Part shown: positions 11,172 through 21,639 of the stretch, one piece after another
Numbering within the stretch: position 1 is the first letter of the stretch
How the letters are laid out: every line of letters starts with the position of its first letter
From: Scenedesmus sp. ARA3
Lineage: Eukaryota > Chlorophyta > Chlorophyceae > Sphaeropleales > Scenedesmaceae
Direction of reading: 5' to 3'
DNA length: 64,000 nucleotides
Assembly (NCBI GenBank): GCA_004335835.1
Contig: RWJK01001984.1
Coordinates: forward strand, 1 to 64,000
Program-made: the position numbers and the translations under genes
The notes under the pieces: generated by a model
What the model was told of the DNA's origin: nothing
Databases searched by the model: none
Seen by the model: the letters and a program-made list of their open reading frames with translations, nothing else

Positions 11172-12994
11172 CTATAGCGAGGGTGCTGGCTGGCGGTGGT
11201 CGCTGATCTTCCAGGGCCCTCCTGGGTTGAGCAGCTGCAGCGCTGATGGGTCTGCAGAGCCAGCTGCTGGCACAAAGGGCAGCCACACATAGCTGGCATT
11301 GCCGACACTGCCTGGGCCCTGCTGGTTCCACCTGTCTCCAAAGTAGATGGGCAGGCACGAGGACTGGCTGCAGCCATCAGCAGCGCCATCCTGCAGCCAC
11401 GGGTTGAGGCATGGTGGCCAGCAGCAGAAGCAGCAGCAGCAGCAGCAGCAAAAGCGGCAGCAGCAGCAGCAGAAGACAGGAACACTGTGACTCGTGCCCT
11501 GGCATATGGGAAGCATCGGTGCAGATAACAGTCTCGCCCCATACTCAAATATTCAACACACCACCAATGCCTCTCCATGTGCATGTGGGCTCACCTGGTG
11601 TTCAGCACCTGGCCAAACTTACTGTCTTGCATGCATGCAGTGCAAACGGGTCCTACTGCGATCAACATCCACAGCAAACCACAAGCACCCAATCACCTAA
11701 ATGCTGACGTTCCATACTTGAGATTCACTCACCTGCACTGGCCCCCCACAGGTGTGCGGCAACACAAAGGCAGGGCTGGAGTCACAGGCGCTGCCAGCAA
11801 ACAACGAAACAGCGCTGATCTACAGCTGACTTCGTGCACGTGAGCTCAAGCCACTCACCCGACCAGGGCCCCCAAATCTATAAGGCAGTACAAAGGCAGG
11901 GCTGGAGTCAAAGCCGCTGCCGCTGCCAGGCCCAGCAGCAGCATGCTTGATCGGTGACCAGCTGGCACCACAAGGGTCACTGCCGTTGCTCACAAAGAGC
12001 TGCAGGGGGCCGGGGGACCTACAAAGACACGCGCACACCACACACATGTGCCTTTTATACCCAGCTATAACTAGTTGTGACACAAGAACACACGAGCATC
12101 TGCATCTCTGGTCAGGGTGGTGCTGACTACAGCAGCAGTATGATGACAGCTTGTTGCTGCTGCGCACAGCTGCCCCTACGAGCTGTTGCAGCAGCCAGGG
12201 AGCTCACCAGCCGCTGCCCCTGCTGACCAGCAGGTACCACCTGCCATTGAACGCAAACAGGCTCGGCGCCGTACCCCCAACCCTGGATCCCTGCACTCCT
12301 GCTGCTGCTGCCGCTCCTTGCATGTCTTCTGAAGCCATTCCAGTGGCAGCATGTGCTGCTGCTGCTGCTGCTGCTGGGTGTGGCTGTTGCTGGTGCTGGT
12401 GCAGCTGCAGGCTGCCGCAGACTCCCTGTGTGCCTAGGTAGTCAGGGCTGAGCTTGCTGATGGCCAGGCTGCCCCCAGGCACGCTGCGCACCTGCAGACA
12501 TGCAACGTACACAAACTCACTTTCAACCAAGTCAAGCACCACATGTTGCTGACTCAACTCCCACCCCCAGGCACGCTGCGCACCTGCAGGGCAGCAGCAG
12601 ATTTCACCACAGCTGGAACAACAAACAATTACCACAAGTAGTTGGTTCCTGCAGCAACCGTAGATCTGCTGATGGCCAGGCTGCCCCCAGGCACGCTGCG
12701 CACCTGCAGGGCAGCAGATGTCACCGCAGTTTGAACAACAACAAACAGCAAAATTAGTCAAGTTGCTAGAGCAGCCATACGTCTTGTGAATGGCCAGGCT
12801 GCCTCCAGAAACGCTGCACACTTGCAGAACACAAAGCAAACAGGCGAGCCGCAGATGCACAGCAAATTAAACATCAACAAGGACACCCAATGCCGGAAAG
12901 TGCACGCAAAAAGCACATATGCCATAACAGTGCTTGGCCAGCGTGCAGAGACTGGTAACACAACTGCTTGGCAGCCGCTCCGGCTCACTCAGCA

Positions 12995-13026
<32 letters not shown>

Positions 13027-13890
13027 CTGCTGCTAGTGCTGCTGGCCACACTCGTGCTGCTGCTGCTGCCGCCGCCACTGCTGCTCACCAGGTACGCATC
13101 TGCGCTGTCCCCTGCTGCTGCCACGCTCAAGTCCAGGCTGCCCAGGCCGTCAGGCTGGCTGGCTGCTTGGAACACAAAGGGACCTGCGCACACAGGCAAA
13201 ACGCAGGCGGGTGGGGCACCAACAGTTGGTGATACATGGGCAGGACGGCAGGCAGACAGGCGCCCAGGCCGTCAGGCTGGCTGGCTGTTTGATACACAAA
13301 AGGACCGTGGCAATAACAAACAGGCCGGCAGGCCGGCAAACAACTGTTGATGTTACACAGGCAGGATGGCAGAGAGGCTCCCAAGTTTGTCAGGCTGGCT
13401 GGCCAACTGGAACGCAATCAGGCCTTCGGATGTGGGGCGCCCTGACATGCAGGCAGGCAGGCATTAAGTACATAGGCAGGCAGTGTGTAGTAATAAGCAT
13501 GCGGCATGCTGCGACACTACTGTAGCAGCGCACGAGCGTGCCAGCTTGCACAAGCCATCCAGTTCTGGCATGATCTCGCTGACGGCTTCTTGCCACTTGC
13601 CAAATGCAGCAGCTGCCAATGCATGGTGCTGTGGCAACTGCTGCTGCTGTTGCAGCCTGCTGCCGCTGCTGCTCACCTTATGGCACGGGTGGCACTGCAG
13701 AGTCAACTCAAGCTGAGCGTGGCTATGCATGCTGCTGCTGCTGCTGCTGCTGCCGCTGCTGCTCACCGTAGGGCGAGGGCGACACCGCCCACCCCAGCTG
13801 GGCCAGGCCCATGTCGATGCTGTCCAGGTGGAACAGCAGCACGTAGTAGCGGTGGCCCGAGTTGTACAGCACCTTGGGCCGCTCAATCCT

Positions 13891-13932
<42 letters not shown>

Positions 13933-14953
13933 CAGAGTAGCAGCAGCAGCAGCGCAGAGTAGGCAGCAGCAGCGGCAGCAGCAGCGGCAACGGCAGGAGC
14001 ACACTGAGGTGAGGACGCCGTGGATGCAGTGTGCAGCTTGCTGTGATCACCGGCATTGCTGGGCAACCGGAAACACGGATCCTCTCGTTAAAACGCAATA
14101 ACAACGCACCTGTAGGGTCCAGCGCCTTTCACTGCTGCTCGCAGTCGCCTCGACGCTGCCACTGCTGCCGGCGCTGTTGATGCAGTGATGCCTGCTGCGG
14201 AGAAGACAGCTGGCTTGCGGCGCCAGCTGGCCAGGTCACGTGACACAAACAGGTTGATGCTGCCTGACAGCCAGTCGCTGCTGCCTGTGGCTGGGTCTGC
14301 TGTGAGGGTCTTGTGGCTGGTGCCATACCTGCATGTGTGATGTGAAGTTGCAGAGTGTGCAAGCATATGTGGAGCAAGCAGGGGGAAGGGGCATGGGTGA
14401 AGCGCAGCGGCACATAGAGAAGCAGATTTCTAGTGTATGACTGTACTGACGCAACGCTGCTGCTGCTGTTGCTGCTGCTGCGGCTGACTTCAGCATGCTG
14501 GCTTGTGGTGGTGCAGCTGCGCACTGTACCACACACGCCTGCTGTAGTTGCTGCTGCGGAGCAAGCGGCACCCACCATAGGTAGGTATCCTCTATCTGCA
14601 GTATCCAGCCCTCGTGCGCATTTATCTGCAGCAATTTGAAGCAGCATCATGTTTGTTGCAATATATCATACTCAGTATCGCAGCTGCTGATGATTATGAT
14701 GGCCCGTTCCTAGGCCAGAGATGCTGCAATGTGCTGCACAGGCACACGACTCTGCTGTACAGCACCTAGCGCAGTGTGACAGTAAGTATGGCTTCAGGCT
14801 GAGACGTTCATAACATGCCTGATTGCCATCTGAATCCACTGGTATCGTTCCAGGGGTGAACACTGTGTCATCAGGTGAAGCAGATGCTATGCTCCACAAC
14901 AGCAGCAGCTGGTAGCAGCACAGCAGGAGAGCGTGGCACCGTCTGTTCGACAT
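11172..14953 (-). CDS. Secreted GH43-like exo-beta-1,3-galactanase family protein
   Basis: Eight exons (14953-14819, 14625-14576, 14328-14110, 13888-13767, 13183-13089, 12491-12208, 12018-11859, 11390-11172) sum to 1284 bases, 427 residues. The N-terminus is a signal peptide (MSNRRCHALLLCCYQLLLLW then SIASAS). The fold then follows the GH43 galactan 1,3-beta-galactosidase pattern: DGNQINAHEGWIL, EDTYLWYGTSH, DWLSGSINLFVSRDLASW, IERPKVLYNSGHRYYVLLFH, SPSPYGPF, SLFAFNGRWYLLVSRGSGW, CLPIYFGDRW and ASYVWLPF. Such enzymes trim beta-1,3-galactan side chains, as in arabinogalactan proteins, outside the cell. The usual HGG near the N-terminus is HEG here, so activity is not certain. The first intron uses a GC donor. 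Introns hold many truncated exon copies. It is divergently arranged with the cysteine protease gene, 298 bp apart. Exon 8's start is the least certain boundary. Confidence 0.83.
11724..11797 (-). repeat. Truncated copy of GH43 exon 7 end
   Basis: Repeats the 3' end of exon 7 and its donor. It translates DSSPAFVLPHTCGG against DSSPAFVLPYRFGG and is followed by GTGAGT. It lies downstream of exon 7 in the sense direction, separated by about 60 bases. Confidence 0.78.
12560..12829 (-). repeat. Three truncated copies of GH43 exon 6 start
   Basis: Copies at about 12560-12595, 12664-12718 and 12783-12829 each repeat the acceptor and the start of exon 6 (VRSVPGGSLAIS), with differing lengths and divergence. 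The most distal reads VCSVSGGSLAIHK. With the functional exon this makes four acceptor copies in about 370 bp. Confidence 0.85.
13261..13420 (-). repeat. Two truncated copies of GH43 exon 5 start
   Basis: Copies at about 13261-13310 and 13377-13420 repeat the exon 5 start (GPFVFQAASQPDGLG) as GPFVYQTASQPDGLG and QLASQPDKLGS. With shared intron sequence rich in gcaggcaggc they form a unit of about 120 bp in three copies including the functional exon. Confidence 0.82.
13889..13933 (-). repeat. CTG tract abutting GH43 exon 4 acceptor
   Basis: A triplet run (CAG on plus, CTG in the sense direction) ends directly at the CAG acceptor of the exon starting at 13888, occupying the place of the polypyrimidine tract. 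Confidence 0.88.
14626..14818 (-). other. GC-AG intron in GH43 gene
   Basis: Exon 1 ends ...GATGGCAATCAG and the intron starts GCATGT, ending at CAG 14626. Only this GC donor keeps the conserved family string DGNQINAH in frame; the nearby GT choice breaks it. GC donors after CAG are a known minor class. Confidence 0.6.
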
Positions 14954-15251
14954 GATCGCAGGCCACACGGCACGCTCAAGTTTCGAACATCTCCATCACG
15001 AGCAGAGGATTGAGCGGCCCATCGAATGCCTGCTTGCAAACGAACTGTTCCCACGTGTCATTTGTTCAAACAAGTGACTCTCACCCTTCTTGTCAAAGAC
15101 ATTTTGGTTTCAAGCGCACCTCCTACAGTTCAATCTTTCGCATAATATCCGCTGCGTGAGCTGCGTGCTTGCCCTTTGATCAGCAACTCACCAGCCCTGA
15201 ACAAAGCCAGGACAGCACAAGGATCTGCCAGGCAGTCGCACAGGATCTAAA
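14954..15251. promoter_or_regulatory. Shared divergent promoter region
   Basis: These 298 bases separate the start codons of the GH43 gene (-) and the cysteine protease gene (+), so both promoters and 5' UTRs must fit here. No TATA box or known element was identified with confidence. Confidence 0.55.
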
Positions 15252-18141
15252 ATGTATTACGTTGTCACTGTAGCGCTGCTATGCCTGGTTAGCTGTGCTT
15301 CGGCTGCACGGTTGCCTGGGGCATCTGACGTGCAGCGCATCGTAGAGGCCGCTTTCAGGACTCCTCCCGTGTTTCCAGACTCGTATGAGGTGAAAACTGC
15401 ATATCCAGCCTTTCTGTAGCAGCTTTACTGTTGAGGCAAGCAAGGCTGCGGCGATCACGTGCTGCTGCGCTGTTCTGCCCTGCTGCCTTGCAGATGGAGT
15501 ACACCTTCTCCATGCCTTACTTCATGCTGCTGCAACCTGGAGGCTTAAGGTGAGCCATGTTTTATGCTATTTAAGCAGCTGTATGCGGCTGAGCCTGGGA
15601 ATTTGGAGAGCCATTGCCTTGCCATCTGGAAACCCTAACTGAGCTGGTGTAACTGCTGCTGCTGTCGATGCCTGCTGCTGCCGCTGCTGCCTCTGCAGCT
15701 ACCCTGTGCATGTCTGGGTGGACAAGGCAGCTGAGAGCGTCAGGATAGACTTCAGGAATGGCATTGACAAGACGTACTTTATCAGGGTGAGCAGGCAGCC
15801 GCTGCCTCACAGCTTAGCTGCAGTGAGACTGCACGCAGCTGCTGGCTTCCACAGCGGCACTGGGGTTCTAAGAAACCACTATGATGGCCCACCTACCTAT
15901 GTGCATGTACAGTACCTTTAATGCGGCAGTATGAGCATGAAGCAAGCAGGAGATGCAAGTTGCTACAGGTTTCCTACAGAACCGCACGCACCCGTCCATT
16001 GCCGCTGCTTGATGCCATCTGAAAAATCACCTCCTGCTACTCAACCCCCAAACATTGTGCACATGGTGTACCTGCTTGTTCACTTCTGCAGCACACAACA
16101 TCTGCTGCTGCCTGCTGCCCCGCAGGACATAGAGTACGCGGTCACCCCTCACAAGTACGAGCTGGCGTGTGTGGACTACAAGCACAGGGGCGGCGGGCCT
16201 GTCAAGGCCGACAGCAGCAGCAGCAGCAGCAGCAGCAGCAATTTTGGACTGCCTCGTGGCATGCTGGGGAAGCAGGTGGGTTACCTGCCAAGTGACAATG
16301 CAAGTAACCATAGTTTCAACACTGATAGCTATGAGTGTCAGTCAGCGGCTCACAGCTGGCTGGTAGGTACCGCCAAACGAGGCCGCTGATACAGCTGAGT
16401 ATCAATTGGCAGCTCACAGCGACCAATGGCCCTCGCCGAGTTTGACCGCTGTGCGCAGCATCAGGGATGCATAAGCAGCTGCTGAACTGAGTGTGTGACC
16501 TGCTGCTGCTGCTGCTGTTGCTGCTGCTGCCGCCAGGTGCTGCCTGACATGGCGGGCTGGGTGAGCCTGGGCCCTGCCGAGCTTGGCGGCAAGGCAGCGC
16601 ACATGTGGCAGCTCAAGCAGATGCAGGGCGAGAAGGTCAACACCTACACCTTCTACGTGGCTGAGGTGCGGCATGTTACGTTGTTGTTATGTTGTGTTAT
16701 ATTGAACTTCTGAATAAGGCTGCACGATGCTGGGTGTAGGAAGCGTGGGTGTGTGGGTGATTAGACCTGGAGGTCGTTGTGACTGCCGGGCGTGCACAGT
16801 GTGCATGGCATCTATTGGGCTCACTGTGCACCTCTGCTTCAAAAACACAAACAGCAACCCTGTGACCCTTTGCCCTTTGGTGCATGCTGCTGCAATGACA
16901 TCGTCACAAAGCCTGTCAACCTCTGTGTGCCATGTGTGGCCTTAATGCACTGCAGGACGGCACACCAATCAAGTTCTACAGCATCGGTCAAGACTACTTT
17001 GGCGGCTCTCACTATGATGAGTACATCTATGAGTGGACCGCATTCAAGGCAGGGTCGGTTGACGCTGCAGTGTTTGAACTGCCAGACATCTGCAACAAGC
17101 AGCCCCAGCAGCAGCAGCAGCAGCGTCACCACCTGCCAACGCAGGCCATCGCACTGCTGCCGGGCAGCCACCAGGAACACAAGGGTGAGGCACACACTGC
17201 TGTGGCAGCACCTGCTGCTGCTGTGTCGCCAGCATCGACAGCTGTGATACTGGCTGCTGCTCCTGTATTGGTGACAGCTCCAAAGAAGAACAGCCAGTGT
17301 GGCATTTCTTGGCTTTTCCCACAAATTTTTTTGCAAAATGTACAGAATTTTCTTATCACAATGTGAGCTGCTGGTGATGTGTCCAGCATGCCTCAGCAGC
17401 ACTGCATATGCAAGTTGCTCACTGTCAGTAAGCCGCCTGTAGCATGCCTTGCTGCTTGCACAGCCACATGTTAATTTATGAAATGACAAGACCAATCCCT
17501 GCTTCCTTGCTGGCGTGTTATACCCTTGCTGAGCCACTTCATACTCGGTTGTCGTTGCTGCTGCATACCCACGCGTTACATCACACCACAACTTTAACAG
17601 ACGAAGCACACTACCATGGATGGTCTGCTGTACACGGCCGCGAGCACGGCAGCAGCAACAGCTACCAGCAGCGCCTGGCAGCCTTCAAAGCCACCCTCGC
17701 AAAAGTAACGTCACATAACAGCAAGGCGGCATCCGGAGCTGCCGATGCTCCGGGCCACACGCTGAAGGTCAACCACTTTGCTGACTGGCAGCGCGAGGAG
17801 TTCGACCGAGTGATGCTGCCCAAGAAGTGGAAGCGGGAGCATGGCATCCTGGAGCCACAGGTGCGGCTGCACAGCTGCTTTAGGAATGCTGCCCAGCTTT
17901 TTTGCTGTTGAGACGCAGCTGGATCACTCCTCCACAAGTAGGATGTGCCAACCAGGGACAATGTGTTCCAACCACTTGTCATCTTATCAGTGTGCATGCA
18001 CAAAAGTGCTCTTGCTGCTGCTGCTTGCAGCATTGCCAGCACCTATCAGGTACTTGATGCGTGGTGGCGCGGGCTGCTGCAGTTAAAAACTGTATCATGC
18101 TGCTGGCCACAACCGTGCTAGAACCGAAGTCAGTGCTGCAA

Positions 18142-18190
<49 letters not shown>

Positions 18191-19388
18191 AGGTGCGGCC
18201 TCCTGCGCTGCGCACCTTCCAGCCCAGCCTGAGCAGGGCGCAGCTGCCACGGCAGCTGGACTGGAGGGCAACACCTGCAGACTTTGCGGTCAAGGACCAG
18301 GTGGGAGCTGCCGCTGCTGCTGCTGCTGTTACATATGCTGATTGATAGTGACTTGTTGTTGGCTGGCAGTCTGCGTGCTGCTGCGCTTGTTAGCATCTGG
18401 GCGCTTTGACAGTTGCACGCTGTGGTTGCTGATGATATGCTGCACTTCTGCCGAGGCGCAGCGCTTGCTGTTTCGTGCGGCTGGTAGTCATTGTGGAACC
18501 TGTTGGGGTGAGTCGTTGCTCTTTCTGTAAATGTTCAGCTGCTGACCGCCCTGCTGCTGCCGCCCCTGCTTTTGCTGCTGCTGCAGGGTCAGTGCGGCAG
18601 CTGCTGGGTGAGTTGAGAACGCGGCTGCAGTCAACACAAGTGGAAGACCCCCGCCTTCATGCTGCATGCCGTGCTGCCTAACCACACTTCAGAGACCTCT
18701 TCCAGCAATGTCATCATAGTTGTTATATGCCTGCTGGTTACATATATAAGCTGCACATTATGAAGAGACAGGAAGGTGCACTGCCAGCACAACGAAGTAA
18801 CCACCAGCACCATGCTTGCTGTGTCAAACATTCACCAGCAGAAACACTTCCTTCCACAGCGCCTGCCACCCTTAACTGCCCCTGCAGGCCTTTGCTGCTG
18901 TCGGCACCATGGAAGGCGCCTGGTTTGTTGCAACTGGCGCACCGCGCAGCTTCTCAGAGCAGCAGCTCATCGACTGTGCATGGGAGCAGGGGCCCCACGG
19001 CTGCGACGGTGGTGACTACCAGCCTGGGTTCAGGTGCGGCACAACACCCTGTTGTGCCTGTGCTTCACACCGAGGCAGCAGTGCTTTTGGCTCAGTCAAA
19101 TCACTCACAGTATCAGTCTGTGTGGCCCAGGCTGGCCCGTGAGCTTCGTGCGTTGCATTGCCGTATGTCTGTATGTCTGAACAACCTGCCTGGGCGGGAG
19201 TTACTGCTAGCATGGACAGATGTGCTGCGTGCTTGTTTGTCTGCCGGCTGGCTTGGGTGCTGCTTTTCTGGACTGTACTGTTGACGAGCGCATTGCTCAG
19301 CTGCTGCTGCTGCTGCCGCTGCTGCTGCTGCTGCCGCTGCTGCTGCTGCTGCTGCTGCTGCCGCTGCTGCTGCTGCTGCTGCTGCTGC

Positions 19389-19433
<45 letters not shown>

Positions 19434-20241
19434 GCAGATACGTGAAGCAGGCAGGGGGCATTGCTGCCACTCAGGACTACCCATACGTGGGCCAGAACGA
19501 CTGGTGCAAGTAAGAGACGGCAAACGCACGGCAGGCACCTCGGCTACCATTTGCCAGCCAAACAGTAGCGACCATATCAATCAGCAAGCATGCTGACCCA
19601 GGCGCGGCCCTGCTGATTTCTCAAGCGCCTTTCTTGTAACAAATCAGTCACATGCTGCAGGGTTGGTTATGGCTGCCGTCGCATACACTTGCGTGCGTTC
19701 TACCGGCAGCAGGACACTCTGGGACTAAAAGGCGGCTATGTGCCTCGCTGCGTCACGTTCTCGTCACGCCAAGATGATATCGAGGGCTTTGGGGCCCGAT
19801 GCTGCTGCTCTGCTGCAGGGACAACTCAACAAAGATGACTGGCCACTTTGCCGGCTATGTTGATGTCAGGAGCAGGGACGAGGTTGCTGTGATGGAGGCG
19901 CTGATGCGCCACGGTCCTCTGGCTGTCGGCGTGGACGCCTCTTCTGATGACTTCCTGCTGTACAGGTAAGCTTTGCACTATGTTGTGATGGCAGTAGTGA
20001 AGGCATCACCTTCACTGTAGGCAAGCCTGTAGTCATCAACCTTGCACCTCCTCTGATGACTTCCTGCTGTACAGGTGTTGATGCTCTGTGCAGAGGGGCA
20101 CCAGAGCCTCCCCTGCCCCTATCAGGCAACTCAGCTGTGATCTGTTACACGTTGTGGGCCGTGCAGTGGACTGGAGCTGTAGCACTGCTAGTGTGACTGG
20201 ACACAGCGCTGTGTTTCTGATCACGCATGCCGCACCTGCTG

Positions 20242-20272
<31 letters not shown>

Positions 20273-20809
20273 AGCGAGGGCATCTACCGCAACAAGCACT
20301 GCACGCTGAAGCCCTCTCAGCTGGACCACGCCGTGATCCTGGTGGGCTGGGGCGAGGACAGCAGCAGCGGCCAGCGCTTCTGGCTGGTCAAGAACAGCTG
20401 GTCCAAGCTGTGGGGCAACGACGGGTGAGCTGCGGCTGAGGTTTTGGTGTTTGTTGTATTTTGCTGCATCCTTCCTCCTGCTGCGTCTATGCTACCGCAG
20501 GACCACCCTTTGTTGGGTGATGTGCGCTACTCTGTGACAGCATCAGCTGCATGGCAGTGCTTGCTGGGCAGGCAAACTGTTTGCCCGGCTTCCACAAACA
20601 CCCATGAAACATGTAAACGGCACAAAATCAACCGCACAACTTGTGTGCGCATGCTGCTGCCCTGCAGGTACATAAAGATCCACCGTGGCGGCAACGATTG
20701 CGGCATTGCCAGTGATGCAGCGTTTGCTGACGTGTCGCCAGAGTATGTGGTGCCCGGCGCAGCGGAACGTGCCCTGCAGCTGGTGCTGAGCAAGTGGCGC
20801 GGCCAGTGA
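15252..20809 (+). CDS. Papain-family (C1A) cysteine protease, 26/29-kDa type
   Basis: Fourteen exons: 15252-15389, 15494-15549, 15699-15786, 16126-16275, 16537-16665, 16956-17184, 17601-17860, 18193-18300, 18587-18607, 18888-19033, 19438-19509, 19819-19965, 20275-20424, 20668-20809. They sum to 1836 bases, 611 residues. A signal peptide (MYYVVTVALLCLVSCASA) precedes an N-terminal domain of about 250 residues with MPYFMLL and YDEYIYEWTAF, as in insect 26/29-kDa proteinases. An I29 inhibitor-like prodomain follows (LKVNHFADWQREEF). The mature enzyme has the oxyanion Gln and nucleophile Cys in GQCGSCW, the catalytic His in LDHAVILVGWG and the Asn in KNSWSKLWG. It should be secreted or vacuolar and made as a zymogen. 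GQCGSCW is a separate 21-base exon. All catalytic residues are present. I am confident of the family; the physiological substrate is unknown. Confidence 0.9.
18145..18192 (+). repeat. CTG tract abutting protease exon 8 acceptor
   Basis: About 15 CTG units run straight into ctcag at the acceptor of the exon starting at 18193. Confidence 0.88.
18587..18607 (+). other. 21-base microexon encoding the active-site Cys
   Basis: Between ctgcag and GTGAGT lies exactly GGTCAGTGCGGCAGCTGCTGG, in phase 0 on both sides, translating GQCGSCW. Neighbouring exons end DFAVKDQ and begin AFAAVGTMEG, so the microexon is required for the papain consensus. Confidence 0.85.
19302..19433 (+). repeat. Long CTG/CCG tract before protease exon 11
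   Basis: About 130 bases of CTG triplets, with several CCG variants, end at the tgcgcag acceptor of the exon starting at 19438. It is the longest triplet tract in the window. Confidence 0.92.
20042..20078 (+). repeat. Truncated copy of protease exon 12 end
   Basis: Repeats acctcctctgatgacttcct through gctgtacag and GT, the 3' end and donor of the exon ending at 19965 (SSDDFLLY). It lies about 75 bases downstream in the next intron and offers a second, potentially usable donor. Confidence 0.82.
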
Positions 20810-21639
20810 GACCTGCTATCTGGATGGTGTGATGCATGCTATGTGTGCTGTGGTGAGGATGGGGTTCTGTGACTGTGAGAAGAGCAGGAGCATGTACCCT
20901 TTGAAGCAGAGCGTGGTGCGCTTCCTGGGCAAGTCCTGTGATGGAGGTTGTGGTCCAATGTGAACAATCGAGCTGTGCAGGACCAGCAGTGATCAACTGC
21001 TGCTTGAAACTTATGCCAATCGTGCGAGGTTGAGCATACCTCTGGCAGTGCTTGGCAATTGCAGGCGCCATCCCTACTGATTGCATGTGACCTGGAGCTC
21101 CAGATGTCGAGAGCCATTGCCACTGTTTCACGCGCTCAAGTGGCCTTGATTACATGATGGGCTGTGACGTCTCTGACTTGAGTATGCTGTGGTACCACTT
21201 GTGCTGGAGAATCGTGCATGATACGTGCAATGGTCAGCTAGGGTTGTGAAGGCAGTGGGTGCCAGGTGGCATGAGCTTCATCATCTGTGTCCCACGTGCA
21301 CGCAAGATTTTGCGAGTGGACTGTGGAGGCTTTTGCTGCTGTTGAATCGTTGTATTATTTGGCGTATCCAGCTGAGTGTGATCTTCAGAAGGTGTGTCGA
21401 AGGCTGCCTCCAGCCGACGATGTCAGGTGCTGCGAGTGCTGTTATATAGCCCAAAACACCGCACCGCAGGCATTCGAGGACGCTTCGTGTCGTTTCGGTG
21501 TAAGAATTATCACAGGACAAAGCTTTTTGGTGAATGAACCGTGCTCAACGCAATAGCGCATTCGGTTGGCTGTCGAACGAACATCCTGAACATTGCCGTG
21601 CCTGTATCTCACCACAATATTGGTCCTCGCCCTGTTTAA
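20810..21639. other. Intergenic, no gene recognised
   Basis: It separates the protease stop from the start of the GPI-type protein gene on the same strand. The short open frames here have no supporting homology or splice chain. Confidence 0.55.

Noticed and set aside
19113..19580. Minus-strand open frame of almost pure Ala
   Set aside because: It is the antisense reading of the CTG/CCG tract in a protease intron; triplet repeats are open in several frames by nature.
19661..19818. Open stretch between protease exons 11 and 12 as an extra exon
   Set aside because: Joining 19509 directly to 19819 restores the papain-like WCKDNSTKMTGHF; the intervening frame (VGYGCRRIHLRAFY) adds nothing the family has and runs into the CTG acceptor tract.
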